Part shown: positions 43,303 through 53,382 of the stretch, in pieces | Position numbering within the stretch: the first letter of the stretch is position 1 | Layout of the letters: the number at the start of each line of letters is the position of its first letter | Made by a program: the position numbers and the translations under genes | Notes under the pieces: generated by a model | What the model was told of the DNA's origin: nothing | The model's database searches: none | Seen by the model: only the letters and a program-made list of their open reading frames with translations | NCBI GenBank assembly: GCA_041940305.1 | Contig: JBGTSJ010000001.1 | Span: 186,001 to 250,000 of the forward strand | Direction of reading: 5' to 3' | DNA from: JBGTSJ01 sp041940305 | GTDB taxonomy: Bacteria; Planctomycetota; Planctomycetia; Planctomycetales; Planctomycetaceae | DNA: 64,000 bases

Positions 43303-44289
43303 ATGCGCGTCCTCTCCGGCATTCAGCCCACCGGCAGGTTTCACTGGGGCAACTACTTCGGCGCCATCCGGCAGTATATATCGCTGCAGGACAACGACCA
43401 GGCGTTCTACTTCATCGCAGATCTGCATGCGCTCACGACCATCCGTGAACCTCAACTGCTGCGAGACTACTCGCGCGACGCCGCGCTCGATCTGCTCGCG
43501 CTCGGACTGGACCCCGCAAGAGCCACCCTCTTCCGGCAGTCGGACGTCCCCGAGATCACGGAGCTGACCTGGCTGCTGATGACGGTCACGCAGATGCACC
43601 TGTTGGAAAAGTGTCACGCCTACAAGGACAAGAAGGCCAAAGGCATCGCGGCCGACGCGGGGCTGTTCACGTACCCCGTCCTGATGGCGGCCGACATCCT
43701 GCTGTACGACAGCGACGTCGTCCCGGTGGGAGTGGACCAGGTGCAGCACATCGAAGTCGCGCGCGACATCGCCCAGCGCTTCAACTCCATCTACGAACAG
43801 GATGTACTGGTGCTGCCGCGGCCGCACGTGCTCGACTCCACCGCCAAGGTCCCCGGCACCGACGGCGAGAAAATGTCCAAGAGCTACGGCAACACCATCG
43901 AGATCTTCGAGGCCGCCAAACCGCTCCGCAGGAAGATCATGTCCATCAAGACCGACTCGAAAAGCGTCGAGGAACCGAAGGACCCCGAGACCTGTTCCGT
44001 CTTTGCCCTGTACCGGCTGTTCGCTGCAACCGATGAGCAGGAGGCTCTCGCCACAAAGTACCGGGCCGGAGGCATGGGCTACGGGGAAGCCAAGCAGGCC
44101 CTGTACGACAAGTCGATGGAGTACTTCGGCCCGGCCCGCGAGCGGCGCGAGCAGCTTGCCGCAGACCCCGCGCGGCTGGAAGAGATCCTTCAGGCCGGTG
44201 CCGCCAAGGCGAGAGCAAAGGGGCGCGAAGTCCTGAACCGCGCGCGGGACGCCTGCGGACTCGCTTCGCGTTCAGGCCCGAATCAGTGA
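43303..44289 (+). CDS. trpS: Tryptophanyl-tRNA synthetase
   Basis: 328 aa. MRVLSGIQPTGRFHWGNYFGA carries the class I HIGH-type motif, GEKMSKSYGN is the KMSKS loop, and TYPVLMAADILLY is TrpRS-typical. Cytoplasmic. ATG at 43303, 75 bp after pyrD. Confidence 0.97.
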   Translation: MRVLSGIQPTGRFHWGNYFGAIRQYISLQDNDQAFYFIADLHALTTIREPQLLRDYSRDAALDLLALGLDPARATLFRQSDVPEITELTWLLMTVTQMHLLEKCHAYKDKKAKGIAADAGLFTYPVLMAADILLYDSDVVPVGVDQVQHIEVARDIAQRFNSIYEQDVLVLPRPHVLDSTAKVPGTDGEKMSKSYGNTIEIFEAAKPLRRKIMSIKTDSKSVEEPKDPETCSVFALYRLFAATDEQEALATKYRAGGMGYGEAKQALYDKSMEYFGPARERREQLAADPARLEEILQAGAAKARAKGREVLNRARDACGLASRSGPNQ

Positions 44290-44487
44290 TCCGTCGGGCT
44301 CTGCGGGATATCGGCGGCGAGACATTGTTGATCGCGCCCGACTCCCCAACCGTAGAGCACGCTGTGACCGCTGAGGTGACTCCTCTGCGTACCCTGCGAA
44401 CTCCGCGGTGAGTCGTTCTCTCATGAGCCGGTAATCTTTGAATTCGTCCGCGTCGCATCCCGCCACTTGCCGACGACGCAACCAACC

Positions 44488-45078
44488 ATGCCTCGAGTTC
44501 CTCTCTGGATTGTCATCGGAGCCGTCGGCGTCGCGGCCGCCTCGGCATTGATCGCGCAGGCTCCCGAACGGCTGCGTCCAATCGTCATCATGCCGGTCCT
44601 GTTCGGTGCGTTGACTGGATTCGCGCTCGGCGCCCTCGCCGTCGAATGGCGGTTGCCGCGCTCGAAATGGCTGGCCGTCATCGTCGCGCTGCTCGCCGTC
44701 GGAGGGCTGGTGAACGTCGCACGCCTGTCATTCGACCGGCTTGCCGCAGCGGCCCGCCGCAACGTACAAGAAGATCCGCAACAGCTCATCGGTCTTCAGC
44801 TGCTCGAGCAGGATCTTAAGGCCGGCGCCGCGGGCGCCCGGCAGTATGAGCTGTCGCGCCTGCGGCTGAGACCGCGATTCGAGGATTACCTGATGGGGCG
44901 ACTGCTGGGTGTCGGATGGTACCCGCGTCCGTGGCCGTCCGTTATCTGGGGCGCCGAACTGTTGGCCGCCGCCGGAGTCGCCGGGTGGGTCATGCAGCGG
45001 AAACAGCGCGCGGCGGCTCAACGCGAGGCCGAAGTGATCGCAGAACCCGGCAGCAGCGCGGAGCGAGGTGCAGAGTGA
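44488..45078 (+). CDS. Membrane protein of unknown function
   Basis: 196 aa from ATG at 44488; an in-frame TTG lies upstream at 44467. TM helices at about 5-24, 33-51, 60-78 and near 155-172. The central part (RNVQEDPQQLIGLQLLEQDL) is polar. The C-terminus is basic then acidic. Its stop overlaps the acpS start by 4 bp (GTGA), so translation is coupled. No family recognised. Confidence 0.75.
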   Translation: MPRVPLWIVIGAVGVAAASALIAQAPERLRPIVIMPVLFGALTGFALGALAVEWRLPRSKWLAVIVALLAVGGLVNVARLSFDRLAAAARRNVQEDPQQLIGLQLLEQDLKAGAAGARQYELSRLRLRPRFEDYLMGRLLGVGWYPRPWPSVIWGAELLAAAGVAGWVMQRKQRAAAQREAEVIAEPGSSAERGAE

Positions 45079-45497
45079 TCGTCGGCCTGGGAACAGACAT
45101 CATCGAAACGGTGCGCATCGGTCAGATGATCGAGCGGCACGGCGAGCTGTTCCTGCAGCGGGTCTTCACCGAGCAGGAAATCCGCTACTGTCAGCGCCGC
45201 AAGGAGGCGATCCAGCATTACGCCGGACGCTGGGCCGCCAAGGAGTCCGTAATGAAGACCCTCGGCACCGGCTTTACGCGCGGGGTCGGGTTCCACGATA
45301 TTGAGGTGGTCAACCGCCGGAGTGGACAGCCGGCGATTACGCTCCGGGGCGGCGCCCAGGAAGTGGCCAAACGCCTCGGAATCGATGACGTCCTGATTAC
45401 CATCTCCCACTGCCGCGCCTATGCGACGGCAACCGCCATCGCCATTCAGCACACCGTCAAACGCATCGAAGACAGCGGCGAAGCCGCTACGGAGTAA
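45075..45497 (+). CDS. acpS: Holo-[acyl-carrier-protein] synthase
   Basis: 140 aa, starting VIVGLGTDIIETVRIG (Asp ligand) with AGRWAAKESVMKTLGTGF. It transfers phosphopantetheine from CoA to ACP. GTG overlaps the upstream stop. Confidence 0.95.
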   Translation: MIVGLGTDIIETVRIGQMIERHGELFLQRVFTEQEIRYCQRRKEAIQHYAGRWAAKESVMKTLGTGFTRGVGFHDIEVVNRRSGQPAITLRGGAQEVAKRLGIDDVLITISHCRAYATATAIAIQHTVKRIEDSGEAATE

Positions 45498-45654
45498 TCG
45501 CCGCCGACAGCCGGCGGACATAGTCGCAGGCACAGTGCTCTGTGCCGTCCAATGTGCTCGCTGCTACGTCACGCCATCAACGGAACCAACTCTCGCCTTC
45601 GCAAACAATCGCTCGCCTGCCGCCGACCGGCAATCGTGACCCCAGAGAATTGCA

Positions 45655-46716
45655 ATGCCCTCGCTGACGTACAAGGACGCCGGACTCGACCTCGAAGCGT
45701 ACGATGCGGCGATGGACCGGCTCCCGGACCTGATGCGGAAAACGCATTCCCGGCGCGTGCTCCCCCTCAAGGATGGCTTCGCGGGGCTCTTCCGGCTGCA
45801 GGACGAATTGCATCGCTACGACGATCCGGTCCTCGTCTCGGGCACCGACGGTGTCGGCACCAAAATCCGCGTTGCTCAGCAGCTGCACAGATATGACACC
45901 ATCGGCATCGACCTCGTGGCGATGTGCGTCAACGACTGCCTCTGCGTCGGAGCGGAGCCGCTCTTCTTTCTGGACTATCTCGCCATGGACCGGGACGACA
46001 TCGAGCGGCACACTCCACTCGTCGCCGGAGTCAGCGAAGGCTGCCGCCGTGCCGGGCTCGCACTCATCGGCGGCGAGACCGCCATCATGCCGGGACTGTA
46101 TGCCCGGGACGATTTCGACCTCGCGGGTTTCTGCGTCGGCGTCGTCGAGAAGGCGCGGATCATCGACGGCTCCGCCATCCAGCCGGGCGACGTGGTAATC
46201 GGCGTCCCGTCCAGCGGCCTGCATTCCAACGGCTATTCACTCGTCCGCAAGATCGTCTTCGATATCGCCGAGCTGACTGTCGATCAGCACGTCGATGATC
46301 TCGGGCGGACAGTCGGCGAAGAACTCCTTGAGCCCACCCGCATCTACTCCGACGTCGTGGCCCGCCTGCTGCGCGACGAGGCAACCCGGCCAGCCGTCAC
46401 GGGTATTGCGCACATCACCGGCGGCGGAATCGCCGACAACCTCGGGCGCATCCTGCCGGAGGGCTGCACGGCCACCATCGACCGGGCTGCATGGCGACCG
46501 CAGCCCGTCTTCGACTGGCTGCAACGGCTCGGCAACGTCGATCGTGCAGAGATGTTCCGGGTTTTCAATATGGGACTCGGGCTGCTGCTCGTCTGCCGCA
46601 GTGCGGGACAGCAGAACGTCATGCAGGCCCTGCACGAGATCGGCGAGCGCCCGTCCGTCGTCGGACAGATCATCGCCGGCGAGTCATCGGTGACATTGAG
46701 GGACCAGGCCGTTTAG
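45655..46716 (+). CDS. purM: Phosphoribosylformylglycinamidine cyclo-ligase
   Basis: 353 aa. LVSGTDGVGTKIRVAQQL, GIDLVAMCVNDCLCVGAEPLFFLDYLA, and GVPSSGLHSNGYSLVRKIV are PurM signatures. Fifth step of purine synthesis. ATG at 45655. Confidence 0.97.
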   Translation: MPSLTYKDAGLDLEAYDAAMDRLPDLMRKTHSRRVLPLKDGFAGLFRLQDELHRYDDPVLVSGTDGVGTKIRVAQQLHRYDTIGIDLVAMCVNDCLCVGAEPLFFLDYLAMDRDDIERHTPLVAGVSEGCRRAGLALIGGETAIMPGLYARDDFDLAGFCVGVVEKARIIDGSAIQPGDVVIGVPSSGLHSNGYSLVRKIVFDIAELTVDQHVDDLGRTVGEELLEPTRIYSDVVARLLRDEATRPAVTGIAHITGGGIADNLGRILPEGCTATIDRAAWRPQPVFDWLQRLGNVDRAEMFRVFNMGLGLLLVCRSAGQQNVMQALHEIGERPSVVGQIIAGESSVTLRDQAV

Positions 46717-46772
46717 CGGGGAGCCGGAGGCGACCCCGACACCCCGACACGAAGGTTCGTTCGCAACATCCC

Positions 46773-47423
46773 ATGCGCGTCCTCATCACCGCCGGCCCGA
46801 CGCGTGAGTACCTCGACGACGTCCGCTATCTCAGCAACGCCAGCAGCGGACGGATGGGGTACGCTCTCGCCGAAGCCGCGCGGGATGCCGGCTGGGACGT
46901 GGTCCTCGTCAGCGGACCAGTCGAAATCGCGCCGCCGGCGGACTGCACCATTCGGCACGTCGAGACCACCGCGGAGATGCGGGCCGTCTGCATCCGCGAG
47001 TTTGGTGACTGCAACGGCGTCATCGCGGCGGCTGCCGTCTGTGACTACAAGCCCAAGGAACGTGTCTCCGGCAAGCTCTCAAAGACGGGAGAGCCGATCA
47101 TCCTGGAAATGATCGAGACCGACGATGTCCTCGCGGAGCTCGGCGCCGCCAAGCAGGGCCGCTGGGTGATGGGCTTCGCGCTCGAGGCGCAGAACCCGCG
47201 CGAGAACGCCCTACAGAAGCTCCGCCGCAAGAACTGCGACTGGATCCTCCTCAACGCACCGACTGCCATCGGCTCCGCGCAGAACGCCGTCGAATTGCTC
47301 GGCCCCGATGGTGATACTCTGGCCCGTTGGGCAGGCGACAAGCGCAACGTGGCAGACTCCATCATCGGGTGGCTGCAGTCGAAGGCGAACTCCGATCGAC
47401 AGCCGCGAAGCCGCTCACGCTAG
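46773..47423 (+). CDS. coaB: Phosphopantothenate-cysteine ligase CoaB domain, stand-alone
   Basis: 216 aa from ATG at 46773. ITAGPTREYLDDVRYLSNAS, AAVCDYKP, VMGFALEAQNP and DWILLNAP are CoaB motifs. The CoaC decarboxylase half usually fused N-terminally is absent; the frame upstream is not CoaC-like. Coenzyme A synthesis. Confidence 0.9.
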   Translation: MRVLITAGPTREYLDDVRYLSNASSGRMGYALAEAARDAGWDVVLVSGPVEIAPPADCTIRHVETTAEMRAVCIREFGDCNGVIAAAAVCDYKPKERVSGKLSKTGEPIILEMIETDDVLAELGAAKQGRWVMGFALEAQNPRENALQKLRRKNCDWILLNAPTAIGSAQNAVELLGPDGDTLARWAGDKRNVADSIIGWLQSKANSDRQPRSRSR

Positions 47424-47651
47424 CCCGCCGCGCCAGCAAGGGCCGAACGTTGCCGAGCACCGATTGGCCATGCAACCATCGATCCCGATCGGCCCCGTGC
47501 GACTGCCGACGGACTCCCCCTCTCCTGTTTGATGAGGAATCCATGAATTGAGCGGACCCGCCGCGGCCTGCCGAGATTGTCGGCGGTCTGGGAGGGCTGT
47601 AGAATGCCCTGACATTTTTCGGCAGCTCGCACCTGCGGGAGACTCACGCGG

Positions 47652-48332
47652 ATGATTTCACTCGTTCCGCATGCCAACTCGACCGTTGCGGAGCCCGGAT
47701 CCGCCGTCAACGGTCAGGACGGTCACGGGTCCGGAGCCATGCAGGCGAGCGTCCTGGCGCTCAACCGCAATTTCGCGGCGGTCCATGTGCTCTCCGTCCG
47801 CCGCGCCTTCTGCCTGATCTTCAAGGAGTTGGCCGAGGTCATCCACGTCGAGGATGGCCGCTTTGTCGGCTACGACTTCGAGTCGTGGCGCGAGATCAGC
47901 GAGCTGCGGGCCCGCATGGGCGAACGGGGCGAAGAGGACGACTGGATCCGGGCCGTCAACTTCGACATTCAGGTCCCCCGAATCGTCCGACTGCTGCGCT
48001 ACGACCGTTTGCCCCGGAACGCGGTGAAATTCAATCGCCGCAATGTCTTCCTCCGGGATGAGCATCGCTGCCAGTACTGCGGCCGCCGCTACACTTCCAC
48101 GCGGCTCAGCCTCGACCACATCCTACCCCGCAGCCGCGGCGGGCCCGATACTTGGGAGAACGTGGTCTGCGCCTGCCTCACCTGCAACGTCCGCAAGGGA
48201 GGCCGCACGCCGTCGGAAGCCGGTATGAAGCTCATCCGCCCGCCGGTCAAGCCGCCGCGCAGCCCGCTCATCTGCCGTCACCTCGCGCAGCAGAAGTACG
48301 TGGCGTGGCGGACCTTCCTGTCGGTGGAATGA
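47652..48332 (+). CDS. HNH endonuclease family protein
   Basis: 226 aa. Zinc and HNH motif: CQYCGRRYTSTRLSLDHILP, then NVVCACLTCNVRKGG. An N-terminal region of 115 residues is conserved in the group. Often solitary; the cut site is unknown. The stop overlaps the GT39-like start (ATGA), suggesting coupling. ATG at 47652, alternative at 47739. Confidence 0.88.
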   Translation: MISLVPHANSTVAEPGSAVNGQDGHGSGAMQASVLALNRNFAAVHVLSVRRAFCLIFKELAEVIHVEDGRFVGYDFESWREISELRARMGERGEEDDWIRAVNFDIQVPRIVRLLRYDRLPRNAVKFNRRNVFLRDEHRCQYCGRRYTSTRLSLDHILPRSRGGPDTWENVVCACLTCNVRKGGRTPSEAGMKLIRPPVKPPRSPLICRHLAQQKYVAWRTFLSVE

Positions 48333-49879
48333 CGGATTCCGCAACGCTCGCGAGCGATCGACGGCGCGGGCGAGCCCTGCTGACCGTTGCGCTCCTCAGC
48401 GGCTGCGCGCTGATGTGGCCCATGGCCACGGCCGGCCCGCTCGTGCTCGATGAACACGGTTCGTACTGGATCGTCGACTCCGGCATCCCCAGCAGTTCGC
48501 TGGAGCGCAGCCTGAAGTATGCGGCGATTCCACCGCTGTCGAGCTGGTTGCAGATGCTCTCGCTCGCGGTGTTCGGCAAGAGCGAGTGGGCCTTCCGCCT
48601 CCCTTCCGCTGTCTGCTATCTCGCCGCGATCGCCGTCATCTACCTCACGGGCGGGACGCTCGCCGATCGACAGACCGGCGGGCTGGCCGCCCTGGTGCTC
48701 GCCTTGCACCCCGAGGCACTTGATGAAGTCCGGATCGCCCGCTGCTACGGCCTGCTCCTGCTCCTCGCTGCACTTCTCCTGTTCGCCACAGCCCGATGGT
48801 GGCGTGCGCCCCGTTCGTGGCGATGGCCGATCCTCTGGGCCCCCACTGCCGCAGCCCTGATCTGGACGCATTACGTCAGCGCGCTGTTCGTGCTCTTCGC
48901 AGGACTCTCGTTATTCGCCGCTCCGTTCAGACGGGACGGGGTTCCACGCATCCCGGTCTGGCGCGTGGTCCTGGCCGGAGTCGGAGGCATCCTGCTGACG
49001 ATCCCGCTCATCCCGGCGCTGCAGCGGATGATCGAGTGGAGCCCCTTCCTGAATTACCAGTCCACCGAGCCGGGTCTTCGCGAAATCATCGGTCCGGTGT
49101 GGTGGCTCGGAATCCCGGCAGGTCTCCTCATTGCATCGATCCTCCGCAGTCGCGAAACGGAGACGGCCGGCGCCCGATGGCCCGGAATCGCCGTCGCCCT
49201 CCTCTGGTCCATCCCACCGCTGTTGTGCCTGGCGGGCCTGGCCACCGGCAGCATGACCAGCCTGGCGAATCCCCGCTATCGCGTCCCATTCGCAGCCGCC
49301 GGATCACTCCTCGCCGCCCTGCTCCTCCGGTGGAGGCCTCCTCCGTTCGCCCTGTCGTTTGCCGGTGCACTCGTCCTGCTCGTCCTCGGTTGGGGAGCGG
49401 GGAATGCCCACCCGTTTCAACTGGGACGTCTCGCCGATCCTCTGGCGCCCGAGTGGCAGGCCGCCGCGGAGCGGATTGAAGAGACAGGAACCGCCGGGGA
49501 ACCGGTCTTCGTCCAGAGCGGCCTGATCGAGTCGAGCCTCGTCCCGGTGCTGCACAATGACCCGTTGTTCATGGAGTACGTCGCCTGCCGCGCGAGCCGG
49601 TTCTATCTCGAGTCGCCGCACCCCCGCTACGGCCTGCCGTTTCTGTGGGACGAGAACACCGGTGTCATCCAGTTCTATGAGCAGCTCCTTTCAAAGGATG
49701 CATCCCCGCGCGTCGACACGTTCTGGGTGGCCTGTGCGCTCGATACCGACCTCAACCGCAATTCGCTCGTCGGCATCCGGCAGATCGCCGGGTACAACGG
49801 CTTTGAGGTCGCCGATGAACAGGCCTATGATCAGACCGTTCTGTTGAGATTCACGCGGACCGCGTCCGGGGACCCATGA
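48329..49879 (+). CDS. GT39/ArnT-like membrane glycosyltransferase
   Basis: 516 aa from ATG at 48329. Multiple TM helices, an early loop DEHGSYWIVDSG (acidic D-E, as in PMT/ArnT enzymes), and ALHPEALDEVRIARCYGLLL. Periplasmic C-terminal domain without TM helices from about 380. Transfers a sugar from a lipid carrier; acceptor unknown. Overlaps the methyltransferase start. Confidence 0.78.
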   Translation: MTDSATLASDRRRGRALLTVALLSGCALMWPMATAGPLVLDEHGSYWIVDSGIPSSSLERSLKYAAIPPLSSWLQMLSLAVFGKSEWAFRLPSAVCYLAAIAVIYLTGGTLADRQTGGLAALVLALHPEALDEVRIARCYGLLLLLAALLLFATARWWRAPRSWRWPILWAPTAAALIWTHYVSALFVLFAGLSLFAAPFRRDGVPRIPVWRVVLAGVGGILLTIPLIPALQRMIEWSPFLNYQSTEPGLREIIGPVWWLGIPAGLLIASILRSRETETAGARWPGIAVALLWSIPPLLCLAGLATGSMTSLANPRYRVPFAAAGSLLAALLLRWRPPPFALSFAGALVLLVLGWGAGNAHPFQLGRLADPLAPEWQAAAERIEETGTAGEPVFVQSGLIESSLVPVLHNDPLFMEYVACRASRFYLESPHPRYGLPFLWDENTGVIQFYEQLLSKDASPRVDTFWVACALDTDLNRNSLVGIRQIAGYNGFEVADEQAYDQTVLLRFTRTASGDP

Positions 49880-50964
49880 TGAACGACGCACCCGGCGCCG
49901 CTTCGCTTCAGCCGCTGCCGGCGACGGCTCTCCGGCCCGGCCCGTCGCTGTACAGTGTGCGTGTCATCCGCGATCCGGCCGGCCCCGCCGAACCGCTGAC
50001 TCTGCTGCAGGATCCCTGCCCGGTCTGCAGCGGCACGGACTTCCGCACGAACCTGTTGCTTCCCGATTTCGACCTCCGTGTCATCGACTGCGGCGCCTGC
50101 GGCCTCGGACGCCTCCATCCGCAGCCGTCGCCGCAGGAGATCGCCGGCTACTATCCAAAGACCTACTACGGCTACGAGGGCGCCAAGTTCTCCTGGCTCA
50201 TTGAATGGCTCGTGCGGGCCGTCGGTACGCGCCACGCACGGTTTCTGATGCGGCAGCTTCCGGCCGGGGCTCGCGTGCTTGATGTCGGCTGCGGCCGTGG
50301 TGTGGCTTTGCGACCGCTGCTCGATGCCGGCTGCGAGGTGCATGGATTTGAGTTCACGGCCGACGCGCTTTCCGGCATCGATCCTCGAGTCCGCACGCGC
50401 GTCGCGCCGTCGCTGCCGGAAGCCGGGTTCGAGCCGGCTTCGTTCGACATGGTGGTCCTCTGGCATGTGCTCGAACATGTCCCGAATCCACGTACGGTGA
50501 TGGCGGAGATCGCGCGGCTGCTCCGTTCGGGGGGCGTCTTGATCGTCGCCGTTCCCAATTACTCGAGCCAGCAGGCGCGCTGGACCGGCCCGGCGTGGTT
50601 TCACCTGGACCTGCCCCGACACCTGTTCCAGTTTCCCATCGGTGCCCTCCGCCGCCTCGTCACTGATGTCGGGTTGACTTGCCGGAGCGAGCACCACTTT
50701 TCCCTGCGGCAGAACCCCTTCGGGTGGGTGCAGAGCCTGCTCAATCGGTGCCGGTGGCTGCCGCGAAACGGGCTCTATGTGTTGCTGCATCACCGTTCGT
50801 CTCAGGATGTGCGATCGATCAGGCGGTCTGCGCGGTGTCAGCTCTGGCTGGCCTTTCTGCTCCTGATGGGCCCGGCGCTGCTGCTCAGCATTGTCGCGGC
50901 CCTGATCCGCAGCGGCGCGACCGTGCATATCGTCGCCGAACGAGCTCGCGACGCCACCAGATGA
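49876..50964 (+). CDS. SAM-dependent methyltransferase
   Basis: 362 aa. A Cys-rich ribbon (CPVCSGTDF ... DCGACGLGRL) precedes class I methyltransferase VLDVGCGRGVALRPLLDAGC, with a VVLWHVLEHVPNP motif. C-terminal helix (LAFLLLMGPALLLSIVAALI) looks membrane-associated. Common in surface sugar clusters. Ends 9 bp before the convergent gene. Confidence 0.85.
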   Translation: MMNDAPGAASLQPLPATALRPGPSLYSVRVIRDPAGPAEPLTLLQDPCPVCSGTDFRTNLLLPDFDLRVIDCGACGLGRLHPQPSPQEIAGYYPKTYYGYEGAKFSWLIEWLVRAVGTRHARFLMRQLPAGARVLDVGCGRGVALRPLLDAGCEVHGFEFTADALSGIDPRVRTRVAPSLPEAGFEPASFDMVVLWHVLEHVPNPRTVMAEIARLLRSGGVLIVAVPNYSSQQARWTGPAWFHLDLPRHLFQFPIGALRRLVTDVGLTCRSEHHFSLRQNPFGWVQSLLNRCRWLPRNGLYVLLHHRSSQDVRSIRRSARCQLWLAFLLLMGPALLLSIVAALIRSGATVHIVAERARDATR

Positions 50965-50973
50965 GCTCTGAAG

Positions 50974-52449
50974 TCAGTCGGCATTCGGCGCCGAACTCCA
51001 TTGCCCAGCGGCGAGAATGACCGCCAGCGGCGCCAATTGCATCAGGTACCGATGACTCGAACCGCCGATGTGGTCGTGCAAATCCGCCGGAGCGATCATC
51101 CCCGCGACGACAAGTGCCGCCACGCCTCCGGCCACGTTCAGCAGTAAAAAGACCTGCTCGGCTGCCAGTGCCCGCCGGGGCATCGTCAGCAGCGCGGCGA
51201 GCATCATCCACCACTGCAGCCCCCACTCCCGCCACTCGGCGAACATCCGTCGTGCCAGGTGTGGCAGGAGCCACTGGACCGCATCCAGCCGCTCCAGCAG
51301 CAGTCCCAGCGAGAGGCGGTTGAAGTACTGCATCTCCGTCACCGTCGGCAGTTCCCGTCGCTGGATGAACCAGGGGATCAGCACAGCCGCCGCGACCGAT
51401 CCCGTCCATCCGCAGCAGCGGACCCAGTTGCGGAAGTCCAGCGAATTGAACCCGGTCGTCTCATATCCCTCCGATCGCCTGGCCCGCCAGCGCCCCCATC
51501 CCCAGGCCAGCGTGAGCGCGAGCGCATCCACGATCAGGAACGCAATTCCCTCATCCTTCGTGAAGGCGGCCGACGCCGCCAGGAAACTGGTGAACACCCA
51601 GTGTCCGGACGGGACGCGGTCGCCGCCCGCTGTCCGCAGGCGGCGGATTGCGTCCCACATCAGCAGAGCCGCCGCACCGTGATAGCACGCGACCGGAGCA
51701 TCTCCCTGCCCGGAGATTACACCCAACTCAAACGGGAAGAGCACTGGCATGGTCGCCAGCAGGAGAGCGAACAGCCAGCCGCGACCTGCTCCGAAATGAC
51801 GGCTCAGCACTCCGGCCACGGTCAGCACAAGTCCTGCCCACAGCATGGGCAACACGACTTTTGCCCACCGATCATCGATTCGACCGAGGAGCGCATAGAT
51901 GTGGGCCTCGGCCAGCGGCAGCAGCAGCGGATACCGCGGATGCCCCTGGACAAACTCCGGATGCGACAGCGACTCGCTGTGGATCCCTTCATCCAGGTAC
52001 AGCACCTTCCCCTTGATCGCAAAGATCGCCCGCTCATCCCAGAACCGCTGCGGCGTCAGCAGCGTCTGCAGCAGCACGATCGCGATCAATACTGCAGTGA
52101 TCCAGCAGCAGCAGCGGCCCAGTGCGGAGTCGGTTGCCGCGTGCTCCGCGGGCGATTCCTGCGAGTTACGTCGGCGAAGCAACCATGCGCCGGCAAGCCA
52201 GACCAGGCAGCCCCAGCCAATCGATGTCATCGACCAACTCACGGCCGCTCCCAATCGGCCGCCTGCAAGCGACCACACGAACAGGATCCAACTCGTGAGC
52301 GCGATTCCCAGCAGCAAAGCCAGGCCGGTTCGCTCCGCCATCTGTCCCGCGCAGGGCTTTGCGGAAGAACACGGAGCCAGCCACAACGCGGGTATCAGGC
52401 CCAGTCCGAGTGTCCCTCCCGCCAGGGCGATGATCGCGAGCAGACTCAT
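50974..52449 (-). CDS. Polytopic membrane protein (glycosyltransferase-like)
   Basis: 491 aa. About ten hydrophobic helices. A loop with RFWDERAIFAIKGKVLYLDEG resembles acidic loops of GT-C transferases, with PEFVQGHPRYPLLLP following. The ATG at 52449 overlaps the preceding gene's stop (ATGA). Specific function unknown. Confidence 0.7.
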   Translation of the reverse strand: MSLLAIIALAGGTLGLGLIPALWLAPCSSAKPCAGQMAERTGLALLLGIALTSWILFVWSLAGGRLGAAVSWSMTSIGWGCLVWLAGAWLLRRRNSQESPAEHAATDSALGRCCCWITAVLIAIVLLQTLLTPQRFWDERAIFAIKGKVLYLDEGIHSESLSHPEFVQGHPRYPLLLPLAEAHIYALLGRIDDRWAKVVLPMLWAGLVLTVAGVLSRHFGAGRGWLFALLLATMPVLFPFELGVISGQGDAPVACYHGAAALLMWDAIRRLRTAGGDRVPSGHWVFTSFLAASAAFTKDEGIAFLIVDALALTLAWGWGRWRARRSEGYETTGFNSLDFRNWVRCCGWTGSVAAAVLIPWFIQRRELPTVTEMQYFNRLSLGLLLERLDAVQWLLPHLARRMFAEWREWGLQWWMMLAALLTMPRRALAAEQVFLLLNVAGGVAALVVAGMIAPADLHDHIGGSSHRYLMQLAPLAVILAAGQWSSAPNAD

Positions 52450-53318
52450 CGAGACGGCCGCTCCCCGTCCCACTTCGAAAGCACGACCTGATATTCCGGG
52501 ACGTACGCGGGATCACCATGCAGCTGCCGCGCGAAGCTGATCCAGCGGGCGTCCTCGCGAATCCGATCCTTTTCCACGTAGGCGGCCCCCTCGAAGTACT
52601 CCAGCACGAAATCAGGATCGATGCGGGCGATATCGTCGGGCGTGAGGTCCTCCAGGCGATAAGCCGCCAGTTGCCGCTGCTGGCCCGGCTGCGGAATCAC
52701 GCGCTCGGCGTCCGGATGCGTGCGGCTGAACACCCGCCGCGGCAGCAGGTAGTACGAAACGAAGAACAGCGCCTGATCGCTCACGACCAGGATCCGCGCA
52801 TCTTCCGGCGTCGTCGCGGCCACGTACCGGATCACGTCCCGGTTTGAGTCGCTCATGTTGGGCAGCACCGTCGCGCCGTCGTTCCAGCGGTAGATGGGCC
52901 ACTCCGCCAGTCGCCGATGCACCGATCCGACCAACTGTCCGGCCGCCAGCAGCAGCCACGCCGCCAGCGCCAGCCGCACGGTCCACCTCGCAATGACACT
53001 GGGACGCGCCGCGCCGCCGTCCGCCACCTCGCGCTGCGAAGTGACGGCGATCAACTCTTCCCATGCATTGCCGATCGTGCCCTCCAGTCGCCGCCTCGCG
53101 CGAAGACCGGCAACGGCCGCGAAGAAGGCCAGCGGAAGCAGCCACCGCGCCAGCGTCAGCGCCGCCAGCGCATAACCCTGGGCCTCGAACTGAGCCAGTG
53201 GCTCCGCCGGGGTCCGGGCAGTGGCCCAGTTCACCGCCATCGGTTCGGAGATCAACCACGCGGCGACCGACCCGCATGCGGCGAACAGCAGCAGGAGCCA
53301 GATTGCGAGTCTCGTCAT
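52446..53318 (-). CDS. Membrane protein of unknown function
   Basis: 290 aa. Three or four hydrophobic helices in the first 130 residues, then a soluble domain (ARILVVSDQALFFVSYYLLP, DIARIDPDFVLEYFEG). The C-terminal domain resembles the periplasmic tail of GT-C-type proteins. Translationally coupled to the next gene. Confidence 0.7.
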   Translation of the reverse strand: MTRLAIWLLLLFAACGSVAAWLISEPMAVNWATARTPAEPLAQFEAQGYALAALTLARWLLPLAFFAAVAGLRARRRLEGTIGNAWEELIAVTSQREVADGGAARPSVIARWTVRLALAAWLLLAAGQLVGSVHRRLAEWPIYRWNDGATVLPNMSDSNRDVIRYVAATTPEDARILVVSDQALFFVSYYLLPRRVFSRTHPDAERVIPQPGQQRQLAAYRLEDLTPDDIARIDPDFVLEYFEGAAYVEKDRIREDARWISFARQLHGDPAYVPEYQVVLSKWDGERPSR

Positions 53319-53382
53319 GGCGCCTTCGGAGTGAAGAGCATGCCCATCGCCGCCTCGATCGCAGACTGAGACGCCCCGTCAT

